NCBI RefSeq assembly: GCF_965227725.1
Contig: NZ_CBDDGH010000004.1
Coordinates: forward strand, 434,001 to 498,000
Length of the DNA stretch: 64,000 nt
Source: Shimia sp965227725
GTDB lineage: Bacteria; Pseudomonadota; Alphaproteobacteria; Rhodobacterales; Rhodobacteraceae
Reading direction: 5' to 3'
This document shows, piece after piece, positions 52,574 to 60,242 of this stretch. Numbering within the stretch: the first letter of the stretch is position 1; every line of letters begins with the position of its first letter. The position numbers and the translations under genes are program-made. Below the pieces are notes generated by a model, which worked only from the letters and a program-made list of their open reading frames with translations, was not told the DNA's origin and did no database searches.

Positions 52574-53253
52574 CCCTGTGTCATCTCCCCAGTCTGTTCT
52601 TGTGCGGCGAAAGCAAACCGCAAACGGCGGCGCACGGGCACTGCAGGCTCCGGCTCCTCGGTTTCGGCCATATCACCCGCAATCTCTGTGTCTTTGCCCT
52701 CAAACACTGTGGCGGCAGGGGCGTCTTCCAAACCGCCGTCCTGTGCTTCTTCCGCCTCAGAGAGCGTCACCGCAGTCACATCTTCGCCCGCTTCATCGGC
52801 AGCCTCAGCTTCGGCGAGAGAATTGACCTCAGCGGCCTCTTTCTCCGCCGCCTGACGGGCCATTTCTTCCACATGTTTCAACATGCCTTTACCCACCTGA
52901 TAGGCGGTCTGCATGCCTTCGATCACCATGGCGCTGTCGGTGAAGTCCTCACCATAATCGACCAGCTCATCCAGATTGGCCAAGACCGGATTGGTCAGCC
53001 AAAGCTTGCGCAAAGCGCGGCGGCGAATGCGTTCCGGCACGGCTTTGGCCAAAAAGACCGAGAAATCGTCGCCCTGTTCCATCTCATCCGGATCCGGCAA
53101 TTCCAGTTCTGCCAGAACCTCCGCGTCTGTCTTTTCCTCAAGCGCTGAGTGCTCTTCTGCCAGCACTTCTTTCTCAACAGCCAGCGCCTCTGCAGCAGCT
53201 TCCTCTGCAACGGCCGCCTTGCGGCGCGCCCAGAAATCTCCACCCCGGCTCAA
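52570..53253 (-). CDS. DUF3306-family protein
   Basis: The protein has 227 residues. The N-terminus MSRGGDFWARRKAAV and the central VPERIRRRALRKLWLTNPVLANLDELVDYGEDF (about residues 70-102) identify DUF3306. The flanks are long acidic, alanine- and glutamate-rich stretches that are probably disordered. No catalytic residues are evident. DUF3306 and DUF3305 genes nearly always accompany FDH3-type formate dehydrogenases and are thought to act in assembly, though the mechanism is unknown. Start and stop overlap both neighbours by four bases. Confidence 0.82.
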   Translation of the reverse strand: MSRGGDFWARRKAAVAEEAAAEALAVEKEVLAEEHSALEEKTDAEVLAELELPDPDEMEQGDDFSVFLAKAVPERIRRRALRKLWLTNPVLANLDELVDYGEDFTDSAMVIEGMQTAYQVGKGMLKHVEEMARQAAEKEAAEVNSLAEAEAADEAGEDVTAVTLSEAEEAQDGGLEDAPAATVFEGKDTEIAGDMAETEEPEPAVPVRRRLRFAFAAQEQTGEMTQG

Positions 53254-53807
53254 TGCGGCCTCCCCGTGCGCGGCGCGCGGTACACGTCGCTCAGCTGCGT
53301 AATCCGCGCGTCCCCGCGGCCATCTTCCGTCAGGTCGGTGCGTTTCTTGTCACGCCGCCGCTTCACAAAAACCTCTTCCTCGTGATGGGCCTGAACAAAG
53401 TCGCGCAAGAAGGCGATCAACCCTTCGGGCATCGGCACAAGCTCCAGCAGCTCTTCGCCGCTGTCCGCGTAGTCCTGAAACTCGTAGGCAGAGGCCGTGG
53501 CCAGCAGGATATCGTAGGGATGATCTGCATCCGGGTCTTCGTTCTCCCGCATCACCACACCGATCGACGGCACGCGCGATGACAGCGTGGTCAGATACGC
53601 CTCCGTATCGGTGTGCCACAGCTCCAGCGACACCGTGGCCGCATGAAACTCCACTGCATCCCCCTCCTCGCGCAGCACCTGCCAGTCGGCCTGCGCCGCT
53701 CCCGGCAAGACAGCAACAGCCTGCCACGCAAAAGGCACCCAACGGCTGGCCGAGGGTGTCCTGCGAATAACGATGCCCAGTGGCAATGAAACCGGCGCTT
53801 GGCGCAT
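53250..53807 (-). CDS. DUF3305-family protein
   Basis: This 185-residue protein starts MRQAPVSLPLGIVIRRTPSA, with PSASRWVPFAWQAVAVLPGA and then LELWHTDTEAYLTTLSSRVPSIGVVMRE, the DUF3305 core. The C-terminal HHEEEVFVKRRRDKKR is basic and precedes a flexible tail. It is the first gene of the formate dehydrogenase operon and overlaps DUF3306 by four bases. It appears cytoplasmic and has no known enzymatic motif. Its promoter should lie in the 323-base divergent gap upstream. Confidence 0.83.
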   Translation of the reverse strand: MRQAPVSLPLGIVIRRTPSASRWVPFAWQAVAVLPGAAQADWQVLREEGDAVEFHAATVSLELWHTDTEAYLTTLSSRVPSIGVVMRENEDPDADHPYDILLATASAYEFQDYADSGEELLELVPMPEGLIAFLRDFVQAHHEEEVFVKRRRDKKRTDLTEDGRGDARITQLSDVYRAPRTGRPH

Positions 53808-53828
53808 GCGGCTCTAGTTCTCCTCCCA

Positions 53829-53853
53829 TGCCTACAAAATTTTTTTGCAGGCA
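53829..53853. promoter_or_regulatory. inverted repeat upstream of the DUF3305 gene
   Basis: TGCCTACAAAA and TTTTGCAGGCA are 11-base arms with one mismatch around a TTT centre, located 22 bases upstream of the DUF3305 start codon. It could be an operator or the foot of a 5' leader hairpin. Confidence 0.4.
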
Positions 53854-53956
53854 CAGATATGATCCCCCCAACATCTCCGTTTGCCAAAGGAAAACGCACA
53901 AAGCCGACAATCCGCTCTCAAAACTGGACATTTTGATCCGAGAGACGCTGCGACAT

Positions 53957-53973
53957 TCTGACGTTAGGTCAGA
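53957..53973. promoter_or_regulatory. candidate operator palindrome in the divergent region
   Basis: TCTGAC-GTTAG-GTCAGA consists of perfect six-base arms with a five-base spacer near the middle of the divergent gap, a geometry that suits a dimeric regulator binding site. Confidence 0.4.
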
Positions 53974-53997
53974 TTGTCCACCTGCGGTCAAAACCAA

Positions 53998-54029
53998 GAG
54001 AATCACTAGGCTTTAGCCTTCCGATTCTC
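53998..54029 (+). other. leader hairpin upstream of the four-cluster Fe-S gene
   Basis: GAGAATC at 53998 pairs with GATTCTC ending at 54029. Inside it, AGGC-TTTA-GCCT forms a second stem across a symmetric three-by-three internal loop. It ends about 100 bases before the GTG start. It could act in the 5' leader of the plus-strand transcript; I do not recognise a known riboswitch. Confidence 0.4.
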
Positions 54030-54130
54030 CTGAGCCTCTCGCGTCTTCGCAGGGCTTTACGGCATCAAAGATTCATGCATTCCTAGGTGCGTTCGATCGC
54101 ACCAATTGCCGCCGAACAGGGGAGGAAATC

Positions 54131-56104
54131 GTGTCCAAGACTTTGATTCTATGTAATTGTTCTGACAGCATGACTCTGGACGCAGAGCAATTGTCCGCGG
54201 CCAGCGGTCTGAGCTGCTCCAAAGTCCACAACGGCCTTTGCACCAAAGACGCTTCTGCGGCCGCCGAACTTTTGAAGGCAACAGGCGGCGGTGAAAATGC
54301 AATCATTGCCTGTCAGCAGGAACAGGATTTCTTTGTCGAACTGGCCGAAGATCTTGAGGTGGACAGCCCCCTTTGTGTTGACCTGCGCGACCGCGCCGGC
54401 TGGTCCGAGAATGCAGATCAAGCGGCCCCCAAAATGGCCGCGCTTCTCGCCGATGCGCTGCGCCCGACGCCAGAAACCAAAACCTACGACATTATCTCTG
54501 ACGGCCAATGTCTGGTCCTCGGCGCACCGGATGTGACCATGGAGGCAGCACGGAAGCTTTCAGAGTTCTTGAGCGTCACAGTGCTTGTTCCAAGCGGCAG
54601 CGAGGCCCCGACCGAGCGTGGATGCGATGTCATCGCCGGGCGTATCAAACGTGTCACCGGTGCGCTCGGACAGTTTGACGTTTACATCGACGCTCTGCAG
54701 CAATTGGAGCCCGGCGGGCGTGGCCTACTACAGTTTGGCGATGCCCGAAACGGTGCACAAACCACCTGCGACATCATCCTTGATCTGCGTGGTGAACCCA
54801 CGCTGGTTCCCGCTCCGGAAAAGCGCGAAGGCTACCTGAGAGCGGATCCAAACAGCCTGCCCGCCGTGCACGCTGCGATCCTCGAAGCCTCCCATCTCGT
54901 TGGGACATTTGAGAAACCTCTCTATCTGGCACTTGAGCCAAGCCTCTGCGCTCACTCACGCGCAGAGCAGACCGCTTGCACCAAATGTCTCGATGCCTGC
55001 CCCACGTCTGCGATCCAGCCGTCCGGCGATCATGTGGACATCGATCCCAATATCTGCGCCGGATGCGGTGCCTGCGCAGCCCTTTGCCCCTCTGGCGCAA
55101 TCACCTACGATGACCCGCCCACCAGCGCGCTCTTTGCACGCATCAACGCTCTGGCGGAGGCCTATCGCTCTGCGGGCGGCACCGCGCCGCGCCTTCTGGT
55201 ACATGACCGCAGTTTCGGCGCAGAGATGATCGCCCTCGCCGCACGATTTGATCGCGGCCTGCCTGCGGATGTGATCCCGATGGATCTCGAACGTGTCAGC
55301 GGATTTGGCCACGCCGAAATGCTCGCGAGCCTCGCCAGCGGCTTTGCCAGCGTGGACGTTCTGGTGTCTACCACCACAGATCGCAGCGCTTTGGACAGCG
55401 AGCTTACTCTGGCGCAAGCCCTAAGCGGCGCAGATAACACGCTTCGCCTTCTGGAACCGCAAGAGCCTTCGGCGCTATGCGACATGCTCTATGACACCGC
55501 GCCGCAAACCGCATTGGCAAACCCCATCCTGCCGCTTGGCAACCGCAGGCAGGTCACCCGTCTTGCCGTGAAGGCCTTGCAACCAAGCGCAGAAGCGCCC
55601 ATTGCGCTGCCGGAGCACGCACCATACGGTGCCGTACTGGTAAACAAAGACGCCTGCACATTGTGCCTGTCCTGCGCGTCACTCTGCCCGGCGGGCGCGC
55701 TTGGGGACAACCCTGACAAGCCGCAGCTGCGCTTTCAGGAGGACGCCTGCCTGCAATGCGGTCTCTGCGCCAATGTCTGCCCAGAAAATGCGATTTCTCT
55801 GGTGCCCCAGTTTGACACCTCTGATGCGGCGCTCACCCAACAGGTTGTGCATGAAGAAGAGCCCTTCGAATGCGTGGAATGCGGCACTCCGTTTGGGGTG
55901 AAATCCACCATCGAGCGCATCATGGACAAACTCGCGGGCAAACACGCCATGTTCGCCACCTCAGATGCGGCGCGGATGATCCAGATGTGTGATGATTGCC
56001 GTGTGAACGCGCAGTTCCATCAGCCCAGCAATCCCTTTGCCGCCGCAGATCGCCCGCGCGTGCGCACATCCGAGGACTACTTCAGCAAACGCCGAGATCA
56101 CTGA
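54131..56104 (+). CDS. large 4Fe-4S ferredoxin-domain protein of the formate dehydrogenase cluster
   Basis: This 657-residue protein starts with GTG after GGAGGAAATC. The N-terminal ~270 residues have no clear domain except a cysteine-bearing start (LILCNCSDSM). Two [4Fe-4S] motifs follow near 277-320 (CTKCLDACP and CAGCGACAALCP), then a CoxF/HdrA-like middle region, then two more near 510-560 (CTLCLSCASLCP, CLQCGLCANVCP). A last cysteine group reads CVECGTPFG and CDDC. It may pass electrons to cofactor or Fe-S assembly for the dehydrogenase, or form a cytoplasmic electron hub. It is divergent from the enzyme operon. Its stop overlaps the opposing cytochrome gene by seven bases. Confidence 0.83.
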   Translation: MSKTLILCNCSDSMTLDAEQLSAASGLSCSKVHNGLCTKDASAAAELLKATGGGENAIIACQQEQDFFVELAEDLEVDSPLCVDLRDRAGWSENADQAAPKMAALLADALRPTPETKTYDIISDGQCLVLGAPDVTMEAARKLSEFLSVTVLVPSGSEAPTERGCDVIAGRIKRVTGALGQFDVYIDALQQLEPGGRGLLQFGDARNGAQTTCDIILDLRGEPTLVPAPEKREGYLRADPNSLPAVHAAILEASHLVGTFEKPLYLALEPSLCAHSRAEQTACTKCLDACPTSAIQPSGDHVDIDPNICAGCGACAALCPSGAITYDDPPTSALFARINALAEAYRSAGGTAPRLLVHDRSFGAEMIALAARFDRGLPADVIPMDLERVSGFGHAEMLASLASGFASVDVLVSTTTDRSALDSELTLAQALSGADNTLRLLEPQEPSALCDMLYDTAPQTALANPILPLGNRRQVTRLAVKALQPSAEAPIALPEHAPYGAVLVNKDACTLCLSCASLCPAGALGDNPDKPQLRFQEDACLQCGLCANVCPENAISLVPQFDTSDAALTQQVVHEEEPFECVECGTPFGVKSTIERIMDKLAGKHAMFATSDAARMIQMCDDCRVNAQFHQPSNPFAAADRPRVRTSEDYFSKRRDH

Positions 56105-56862
56105 TGCGCAATCGGCTTGCCCAAATCTGCCGGAACCACCGTCGCGGCATAGGCCAGTATGTTCTCCAGCTCCTCAAGGCTGAGGGTGACCGGGCTGATG
56201 GGCGACGGTCGGGTTTCGTCAAACGGTTCGGTCAAATCCGGGATCACCGTGAACGCCGGATGCGGGTTCAGGGCATAGAAGGCCGCGAAACGCTCCTCCC
56301 AATCCGCCAAGCTGCGCAGCACAGCAAAGCTGGGTGTGGAGCCGATGCCCGACATCCGATTGGCGTCGCCTACAACATGACAGCGGCCACAGGCCGTGAG
56401 CGCAAGATCCGCCCCGCGCTTGGCGTCTCCGTCAAACACCGTCGCCTCAACCATAGCTTCAGTGACAAGCGGGGGCGCAAAAATCTCTGCGCCGTCGCGT
56501 TTGTACGTCAATACCGTGCGCTGGCCGACCTCTCCGGTCAGCCATTTGGCAAAGGTGGCCATGTGAACGTCATCTGCGTTGGAAACGGTCAGCCCATAGG
56601 TCACACCATCTTTGGAAAAAACCGCGCGCTTACCATCTTCGACCAGCGCCGCAGCGCCCGCGCTGGCATCCTCCACAAGCGTGACCCGCACCCCGTGCTT
56701 AAGCATGAACCGCGGCATCATGAATTTGATCACACCGGTTTCGATAAGGTCCGGCGAGACGTAGAGCGTGGTGGTTTTCCCCTGCGCCAAAGCGGCACCA
56801 GCCATGGCGGCGATGCTGATCGCCATTGCCAAAACCCATCGTGCCATCCGAGATATCACCAT
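56098..56862 (-). CDS. secreted c-type cytochrome with TupA-like N-terminal region
   Basis: This 254-residue protein has a signal peptide (cleavage near ALAQ, residue 27) and a C-terminal cytochrome c domain with CGRCH at 158-162. Residues 31-130 look like pieces of a tungstate/molybdate-type binding protein. LYVSPDLIETGVIKFMMP matches the TupA opening (strand, then S-G-x6-P), and FAKWLTGEVGQRTVLTYKRDG followed by IFAPP matches the usual C-terminal helix and end. The central lobe is missing. It may be a heme protein with a vestigial binding domain acting near formate dehydrogenase. Its place among formate dehydrogenase genes supports a periplasmic electron-transfer role. Confidence 0.8.
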   Translation of the reverse strand: MVISRMARWVLAMAISIAAMAGAALAQGKTTTLYVSPDLIETGVIKFMMPRFMLKHGVRVTLVEDASAGAAALVEDGKRAVFSKDGVTYGLTVSNADDVHMATFAKWLTGEVGQRTVLTYKRDGAEIFAPPLVTEAMVEATVFDGDAKRGADLALTACGRCHVVGDANRMSGIGSTPSFAVLRSLADWEERFAAFYALNPHPAFTVIPDLTEPFDETRPSPISPVTLSLEELENILAYAATVVPADLGKPIAHQ

Positions 56863-56939
56863 GTAGCAAACCTAGGCGCGGCTCACGGCTCGCGTCAACA
56901 CGCGCGCGAAAGCCGCGCGTTTTAGCAAAGGACACCGCA

Positions 56940-57140
56940 ATGAGCGACGATTTCAACATGAGTATGCGCAAGTTCCTCAAGCAGGTTGGCGTGACAAGCC
57001 AGCAGGCCATCGAGGAAGCCATGCGCACGGCGGGGGAAGATTCCACCGCAGGAAAAACCTTCAATGCCAAAGTGGTGCTCACCATCGACGGGTTGGAGAT
57101 GGAGCACGTGGTGACCGGCGATATCAAAGGACGCGAATGA
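56940..57140 (+). CDS. DUF6494-like small protein
   Basis: This 66-residue cytoplasmic protein begins MSDDFNMSMRKFLKQVGVTS and ends with a beta-rich part (KVVLTIDGLEMEHVVTGDI). It fits a small family that I know as DUF6494, with no assigned function. It is the first gene of a plus-strand accessory operon and ends directly before the Mrp/ApbC start, with no intergenic bases. The context suggests a helper for Fe-S or cofactor assembly of the formate dehydrogenase. The open frame upstream of 56940 is not needed. Confidence 0.7.
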   Translation: MSDDFNMSMRKFLKQVGVTSQQAIEEAMRTAGEDSTAGKTFNAKVVLTIDGLEMEHVVTGDIKGRE

Positions 57141-58205
57141 ATGGCCAACCGCGACGACATTCTGAATATTCTCAAAGACTTCACTGACCCCGCCACCGGC
57201 AGCGATCTGGTCGCCTCGGGCATGGTGCGCGCGCTTTCCGTCGACAATGGCGAGGTGCGGTTTGTGATGGAAATCGACCCATCTCGCGCACAGGCAATGC
57301 AGCCGATCAAGGCCGACATTGAAAGCCGCCTGAACGCGCTTGAAGGGGTTTCCAAAGTGGCCATTGTCATGACCGCACATGAGGCGAAATCCCCGCCGCC
57401 CGATCTCAAACCCTCCCGTCCCAGCCAGCCGCAAGGCCCGCAAAAAATTCCGGGTATCGACCGTATTCTTGCCGTCGCCTCGGGCAAAGGCGGTGTGGGA
57501 AAATCTACGGTTTCAGCGAATCTTGCCGCCGCTTTGGCCGCCGAAGGCCGGCGTGTTGGTCTTCTGGATGCGGATGTGTATGGCCCCTCACAGCCGCGTA
57601 TGCTTGGCGTTTCCGGCCGTCCGGCAAGCCCGGATGGCAAAACCATTCTCCCCATGCGCAACCACGGTGTGACCATGATGTCCATTGGCCTCATGACCCG
57701 CGAAGAAGAGGCCGTGGTCTGGCGTGGCCCCATGCTGATGGGCGCGCTTCAGCAGATGCTCAATCAGGTGCAATGGGGCGCGCTTGACGTGCTGATCGTC
57801 GATCTGCCCCCCGGCACCGGCGATGTGCAGATGACGCTGGCGCAAAAAGCAGAGCTCACCGGTGCGCTCGTGGTCTCCACCCCGCAGGACATCGCGCTTC
57901 TGGATGCCCGCAAAGGCATCAACATGTTTGAGAAACTCGGCACGCCCATTGTGGGCATGATCGAAAATATGAGCACCCATATCTGCTCCAACTGCGGGCA
58001 CGAAGAACATGTCTTTGGCCATGGCGGCGTCGCAGCGGAAGCTGAGAAGCTGAACGTGCCGCTCTTGGCGGAAATTCCTCTGGCGATGGACATCCGTCTG
58101 GCCGCGGATGGCGGGGCACCGATTGTTGTCTCCAAGCCGGACTCGCCGCAAGCACAGGTCTTCCGCAAACTGGCGCGTCAACTTATTGCGGATGGCACCG
58201 CATGA
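57141..58205 (+). CDS. apbC: Mrp/NBP35-family iron-sulfur carrier ATPase (ApbC)
   Basis: This 354-residue protein has an N-terminal MIP18/DUF59-like domain (about 1-80), then the P-loop ATPase with a deviant Walker A SGKGGVGKST at 114-123. It has DADVYGPSQPRMLG, DLPPGTGDVQMTLAQ and a C-terminal CxxC in HICSNCGHEEHVFG, which binds a bridging [4Fe-4S] cluster between two monomers. It delivers clusters to target enzymes. In this operon its client is likely the formate dehydrogenase or the multi-cluster protein at 54131; housekeeping use is also possible. The downstream gene overlaps it by four bases. Confidence 0.92.
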   Translation: MANRDDILNILKDFTDPATGSDLVASGMVRALSVDNGEVRFVMEIDPSRAQAMQPIKADIESRLNALEGVSKVAIVMTAHEAKSPPPDLKPSRPSQPQGPQKIPGIDRILAVASGKGGVGKSTVSANLAAALAAEGRRVGLLDADVYGPSQPRMLGVSGRPASPDGKTILPMRNHGVTMMSIGLMTREEEAVVWRGPMLMGALQQMLNQVQWGALDVLIVDLPPGTGDVQMTLAQKAELTGALVVSTPQDIALLDARKGINMFEKLGTPIVGMIENMSTHICSNCGHEEHVFGHGGVAAEAEKLNVPLLAEIPLAMDIRLAADGGAPIVVSKPDSPQAQVFRKLARQLIADGTA

Positions 58206-58927
58206 GGGCAGCACCGCAATTCCCGCCGCTCTTTGAAGGCCTCGCGCTTTCGGGCGCGGCGGACCCCTTTGCCAAGGCGCAAACGCAGGCGATCATGGGC
58301 TGTGACGCAGGGTTGGTGGTCTACAATCTGGCCGCCGACCAGCTGCGCGCAGCGATTGTCTTTGCCCCTGAGGTTTCCTTGAGCGAAGCCATGCCGGTGC
58401 TGATCAGCTGCGCCATCGGCTTTCAGAATGCGCTTGGTGCCTTGGCCCCGCCCGAGGTTGCCGTACACTTGGAATGGCCGGGCGGTATTTTGGTCAACGG
58501 TGCGCGCTGCGGTCAACTGCGCGTGGCGGCCTCGACAGAAGAGGCCAACGCCATGCCCGACTGGATTGTGGTCGGCCTCGAACTGCCCCTGATCCCGGCC
58601 AACGCAGACACGCCGGGGGACACACCTGACCAAACCGCGCTCTATGAGGAAGGCTGTATCGATATCCCGCCCGAAGACCTGCTCAGCGCCTGGGTGCGCC
58701 ACACGCTGGTTTGGGTCAACCGCATGGAAGAAGACGGCCTCAAACCGCTCAACAGCGAGTGGCGTGGCCTTGCGCATAATCTTGGAGAAGACGTGAGCTG
58801 GACGATCGGTGACGACTCAGAGACCGGCACCTTTGTCGGCACCGACGAACATTTCGGCGCCATGCTGCGCAGTGACGAAGACACCCGCCTGCTCCCGCTG
58901 ACAACGCTTTTGGAAGGAAACACCTGA
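58202..58927 (+). CDS. biotin/lipoate ligase-fold protein lacking catalytic residues
   Basis: The protein has 241 residues. Residues 1-140 follow the strand and helix order of the BirA/LplA catalytic domain, and residues 150-240 form a second small domain (LNSEWRGLAHNLGEDVSW, TGTFVGTDEHFGAML). The key motifs are changed: no GRGRxG-type loop is present, the WPND motif reads WPGG (92-95), and the following G-R-K-x-A-G position reads GARCG, so the catalytic lysine is absent. It is therefore probably not a ligase. It overlaps apbC by four bases and the next gene by one, and belongs to the formate dehydrogenase accessory operon. Confidence 0.78.
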   Translation: MRAAPQFPPLFEGLALSGAADPFAKAQTQAIMGCDAGLVVYNLAADQLRAAIVFAPEVSLSEAMPVLISCAIGFQNALGALAPPEVAVHLEWPGGILVNGARCGQLRVAASTEEANAMPDWIVVGLELPLIPANADTPGDTPDQTALYEEGCIDIPPEDLLSAWVRHTLVWVNRMEEDGLKPLNSEWRGLAHNLGEDVSWTIGDDSETGTFVGTDEHFGAMLRSDEDTRLLPLTTLLEGNT

Positions 58928-59412
58928 TGCTGCTCGCACGCGCCATCCACTTTGATGAAAGCGACCAGAGGGTCTACCACAGCCCCGCCCGCACCGGCGA
59001 ATGGGCCATCAGCGGCGGCTTTGAATTCTCCAATTGGTCGGACGCGGATCTCACCGGCAAGGCCCGTCAGGCCTTCACCAATGGCTGGCTGGGTGTGGAA
59101 ACTTTCGGGCGCGTGACCTTCGTGGCCGTAACAGCCATCGAACCCGCCGAACTCGAAGCCCTGACAGATGCCCTTGCGCAGCATTTTGTCGAGATCTACG
59201 GCGCCCCCTCTCTGGAAGCCGCCCGACCGGTGGCGGCCGAAGAGCTCGCGCATATGGCTGATCTCTGCGCCGATCACAGCCCCAACACCCTGCTGACAGT
59301 GGTGCGCGAGCTTACCGAAGCTGGCGTGCGCGAACAATTCCGCTCCATCGCCCCGGCAGAGGCTGAACTGGAGCAGTTTGCGATACATTCCGTGCCGGAT
59401 GAGGGGGCTTGA
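58927..59412 (+). CDS. DUF6505-like protein
   Basis: This 161-residue cytoplasmic protein begins MLLARAIHFDESDQRVYHSP and has SGGFEFSNWSDADLTGKARQAFTNGWLG, followed by a region of two helices ending in VVRELTEAGVREQFRSIAPAE. It fits a family that I know as DUF6505, of unknown function, usually found beside the biotin-ligase-fold gene. It shares one base with that gene, so the two products are probably made in equal amounts and may interact. No catalytic motif is visible. Confidence 0.72.
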   Translation: MLLARAIHFDESDQRVYHSPARTGEWAISGGFEFSNWSDADLTGKARQAFTNGWLGVETFGRVTFVAVTAIEPAELEALTDALAQHFVEIYGAPSLEAARPVAAEELAHMADLCADHSPNTLLTVVRELTEAGVREQFRSIAPAEAELEQFAIHSVPDEGA

Positions 59413-59423
59413 TCAAAGCCCCC
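59403..59423. terminator. bidirectional hairpin between the accessory operon and tupA
   Basis: GGGGGCTT and AAGCCCCC pair perfectly over eight bases around GATCA. The stem overlaps the DUF6505 stop codon and is followed by TAAAAT on the plus strand; the next gene converges from 59433. It probably ends both transcripts, although the T run is short. Confidence 0.6.
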
Positions 59424-59432
59424 TAAAATACT

Positions 59433-60242
59433 TCAGCGTTTGGCGTTGAAAACGAACAGCCGCCCGCCTTCCAGCACATACCCATCAATCAGGTCACGTG
59501 CGCGGTCACTGACCAGCCAATCCTCAAGCTGGAGCGCCAGCTCCGCCTTCACATGGCCGTGCATCTCCGGGCTCACCGGCAGGTAGGCATATTGGTTAAA
59601 CAGAGCAGGATCGCCCGCATAAAGCAGTGCAAGATCGCCTTTGTTGCCAAACTTCAACCAGCTGGCGCGATCCGTCATGATATAGGCGTTCAGCCCCGAG
59701 GCCGTGTTCAGCGAAGCCCCCATGCCCGCGCCGGCCTCTTTGTACCAGGATACGGCACGCGCCTCGGCATCGATACCAGCATCCGCCCAAAGCCCCAGCT
59801 CTTTCTTATGGGTGCCGCTGTCATCCCCACGGCTCACAAACGCAGCGCCGTTTTGTGCAATCAGGCCAAGCGCATCCGTTGCAGAAGCCGCGCCTGCAAT
59901 ACCGGCCGGATCAGCAGACGGGCCAACAAACACAAAATCATTGAACATGATTTCGCGGCGATGCACGCCGAACCCGCCTAGAACAAATTCCTCTTCCGCC
60001 GCTTTGGAATGCACCAAAATGGCATCCACGTCTCCGGCTTCCCCGAGACGCAAAGCCTGCCCGGTCCCCACCACGAGCAGTTGCACTTCGATCCCGGTGT
60101 CTTTCTGAATTTCCGGCAGCAGCACCTCGGCCAAACCGGAATTGTGGAAAGACGTTGTGACAGCCATTTTCAGGCTCTCGGCTTGCGCGGACACGGTGCT
60201 CAATGCCCAGAGTGTCAGCGCAAAAAGTGGTCCCATTTTCAT
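59433..60242 (-). CDS. tupA: tungstate ABC transporter substrate-binding protein TupA
   Basis: This 269-residue secreted protein has a signal peptide ending near VSAQA. The oxyanion-binding start VTTSFHNSGLAEVLLP, GTGQALRLGEAGDVDAILVH, FVSRGDDSGTHKKE and the ending VLEGGRLFVFNAKR are typical of TupA, which binds tungstate tightly and is distinct from ModA. Last gene of the tupBCA operon; its ATG overlaps the ATPase stop by four bases. Tungstate uptake next to a formate dehydrogenase cluster suggests a W-containing enzyme. Confidence 0.92.
   Translation of the reverse strand: MKMGPLFALTLWALSTVSAQAESLKMAVTTSFHNSGLAEVLLPEIQKDTGIEVQLLVVGTGQALRLGEAGDVDAILVHSKAAEEEFVLGGFGVHRREIMFNDFVFVGPSADPAGIAGAASATDALGLIAQNGAAFVSRGDDSGTHKKELGLWADAGIDAEARAVSWYKEAGAGMGASLNTASGLNAYIMTDRASWLKFGNKGDLALLYAGDPALFNQYAYLPVSPEMHGHVKAELALQLEDWLVSDRARDLIDGYVLEGGRLFVFNAKR

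Larger units (their letters stand above)
53808..54130. promoter_or_regulatory. divergent control region of the formate dehydrogenase gene cluster
   Basis: This 323-base gap without a gene lies between the operon starting at 53807 (minus) and the Fe-S protein at 54131 (plus). It is more AT-rich than its surroundings. It holds three inverted repeats, listed separately, and a GGAGGAAATC ribosome site for the GTG at 54131. I cannot assign promoter hexamers with confidence. Confidence 0.6.

Noticed and set aside
53780..54016. Small plus-strand frame in the divergent formate control region
   Set aside because: It has no ribosome site, overlaps the DUF3305 start and shows no domain; the region reads better as regulatory DNA.
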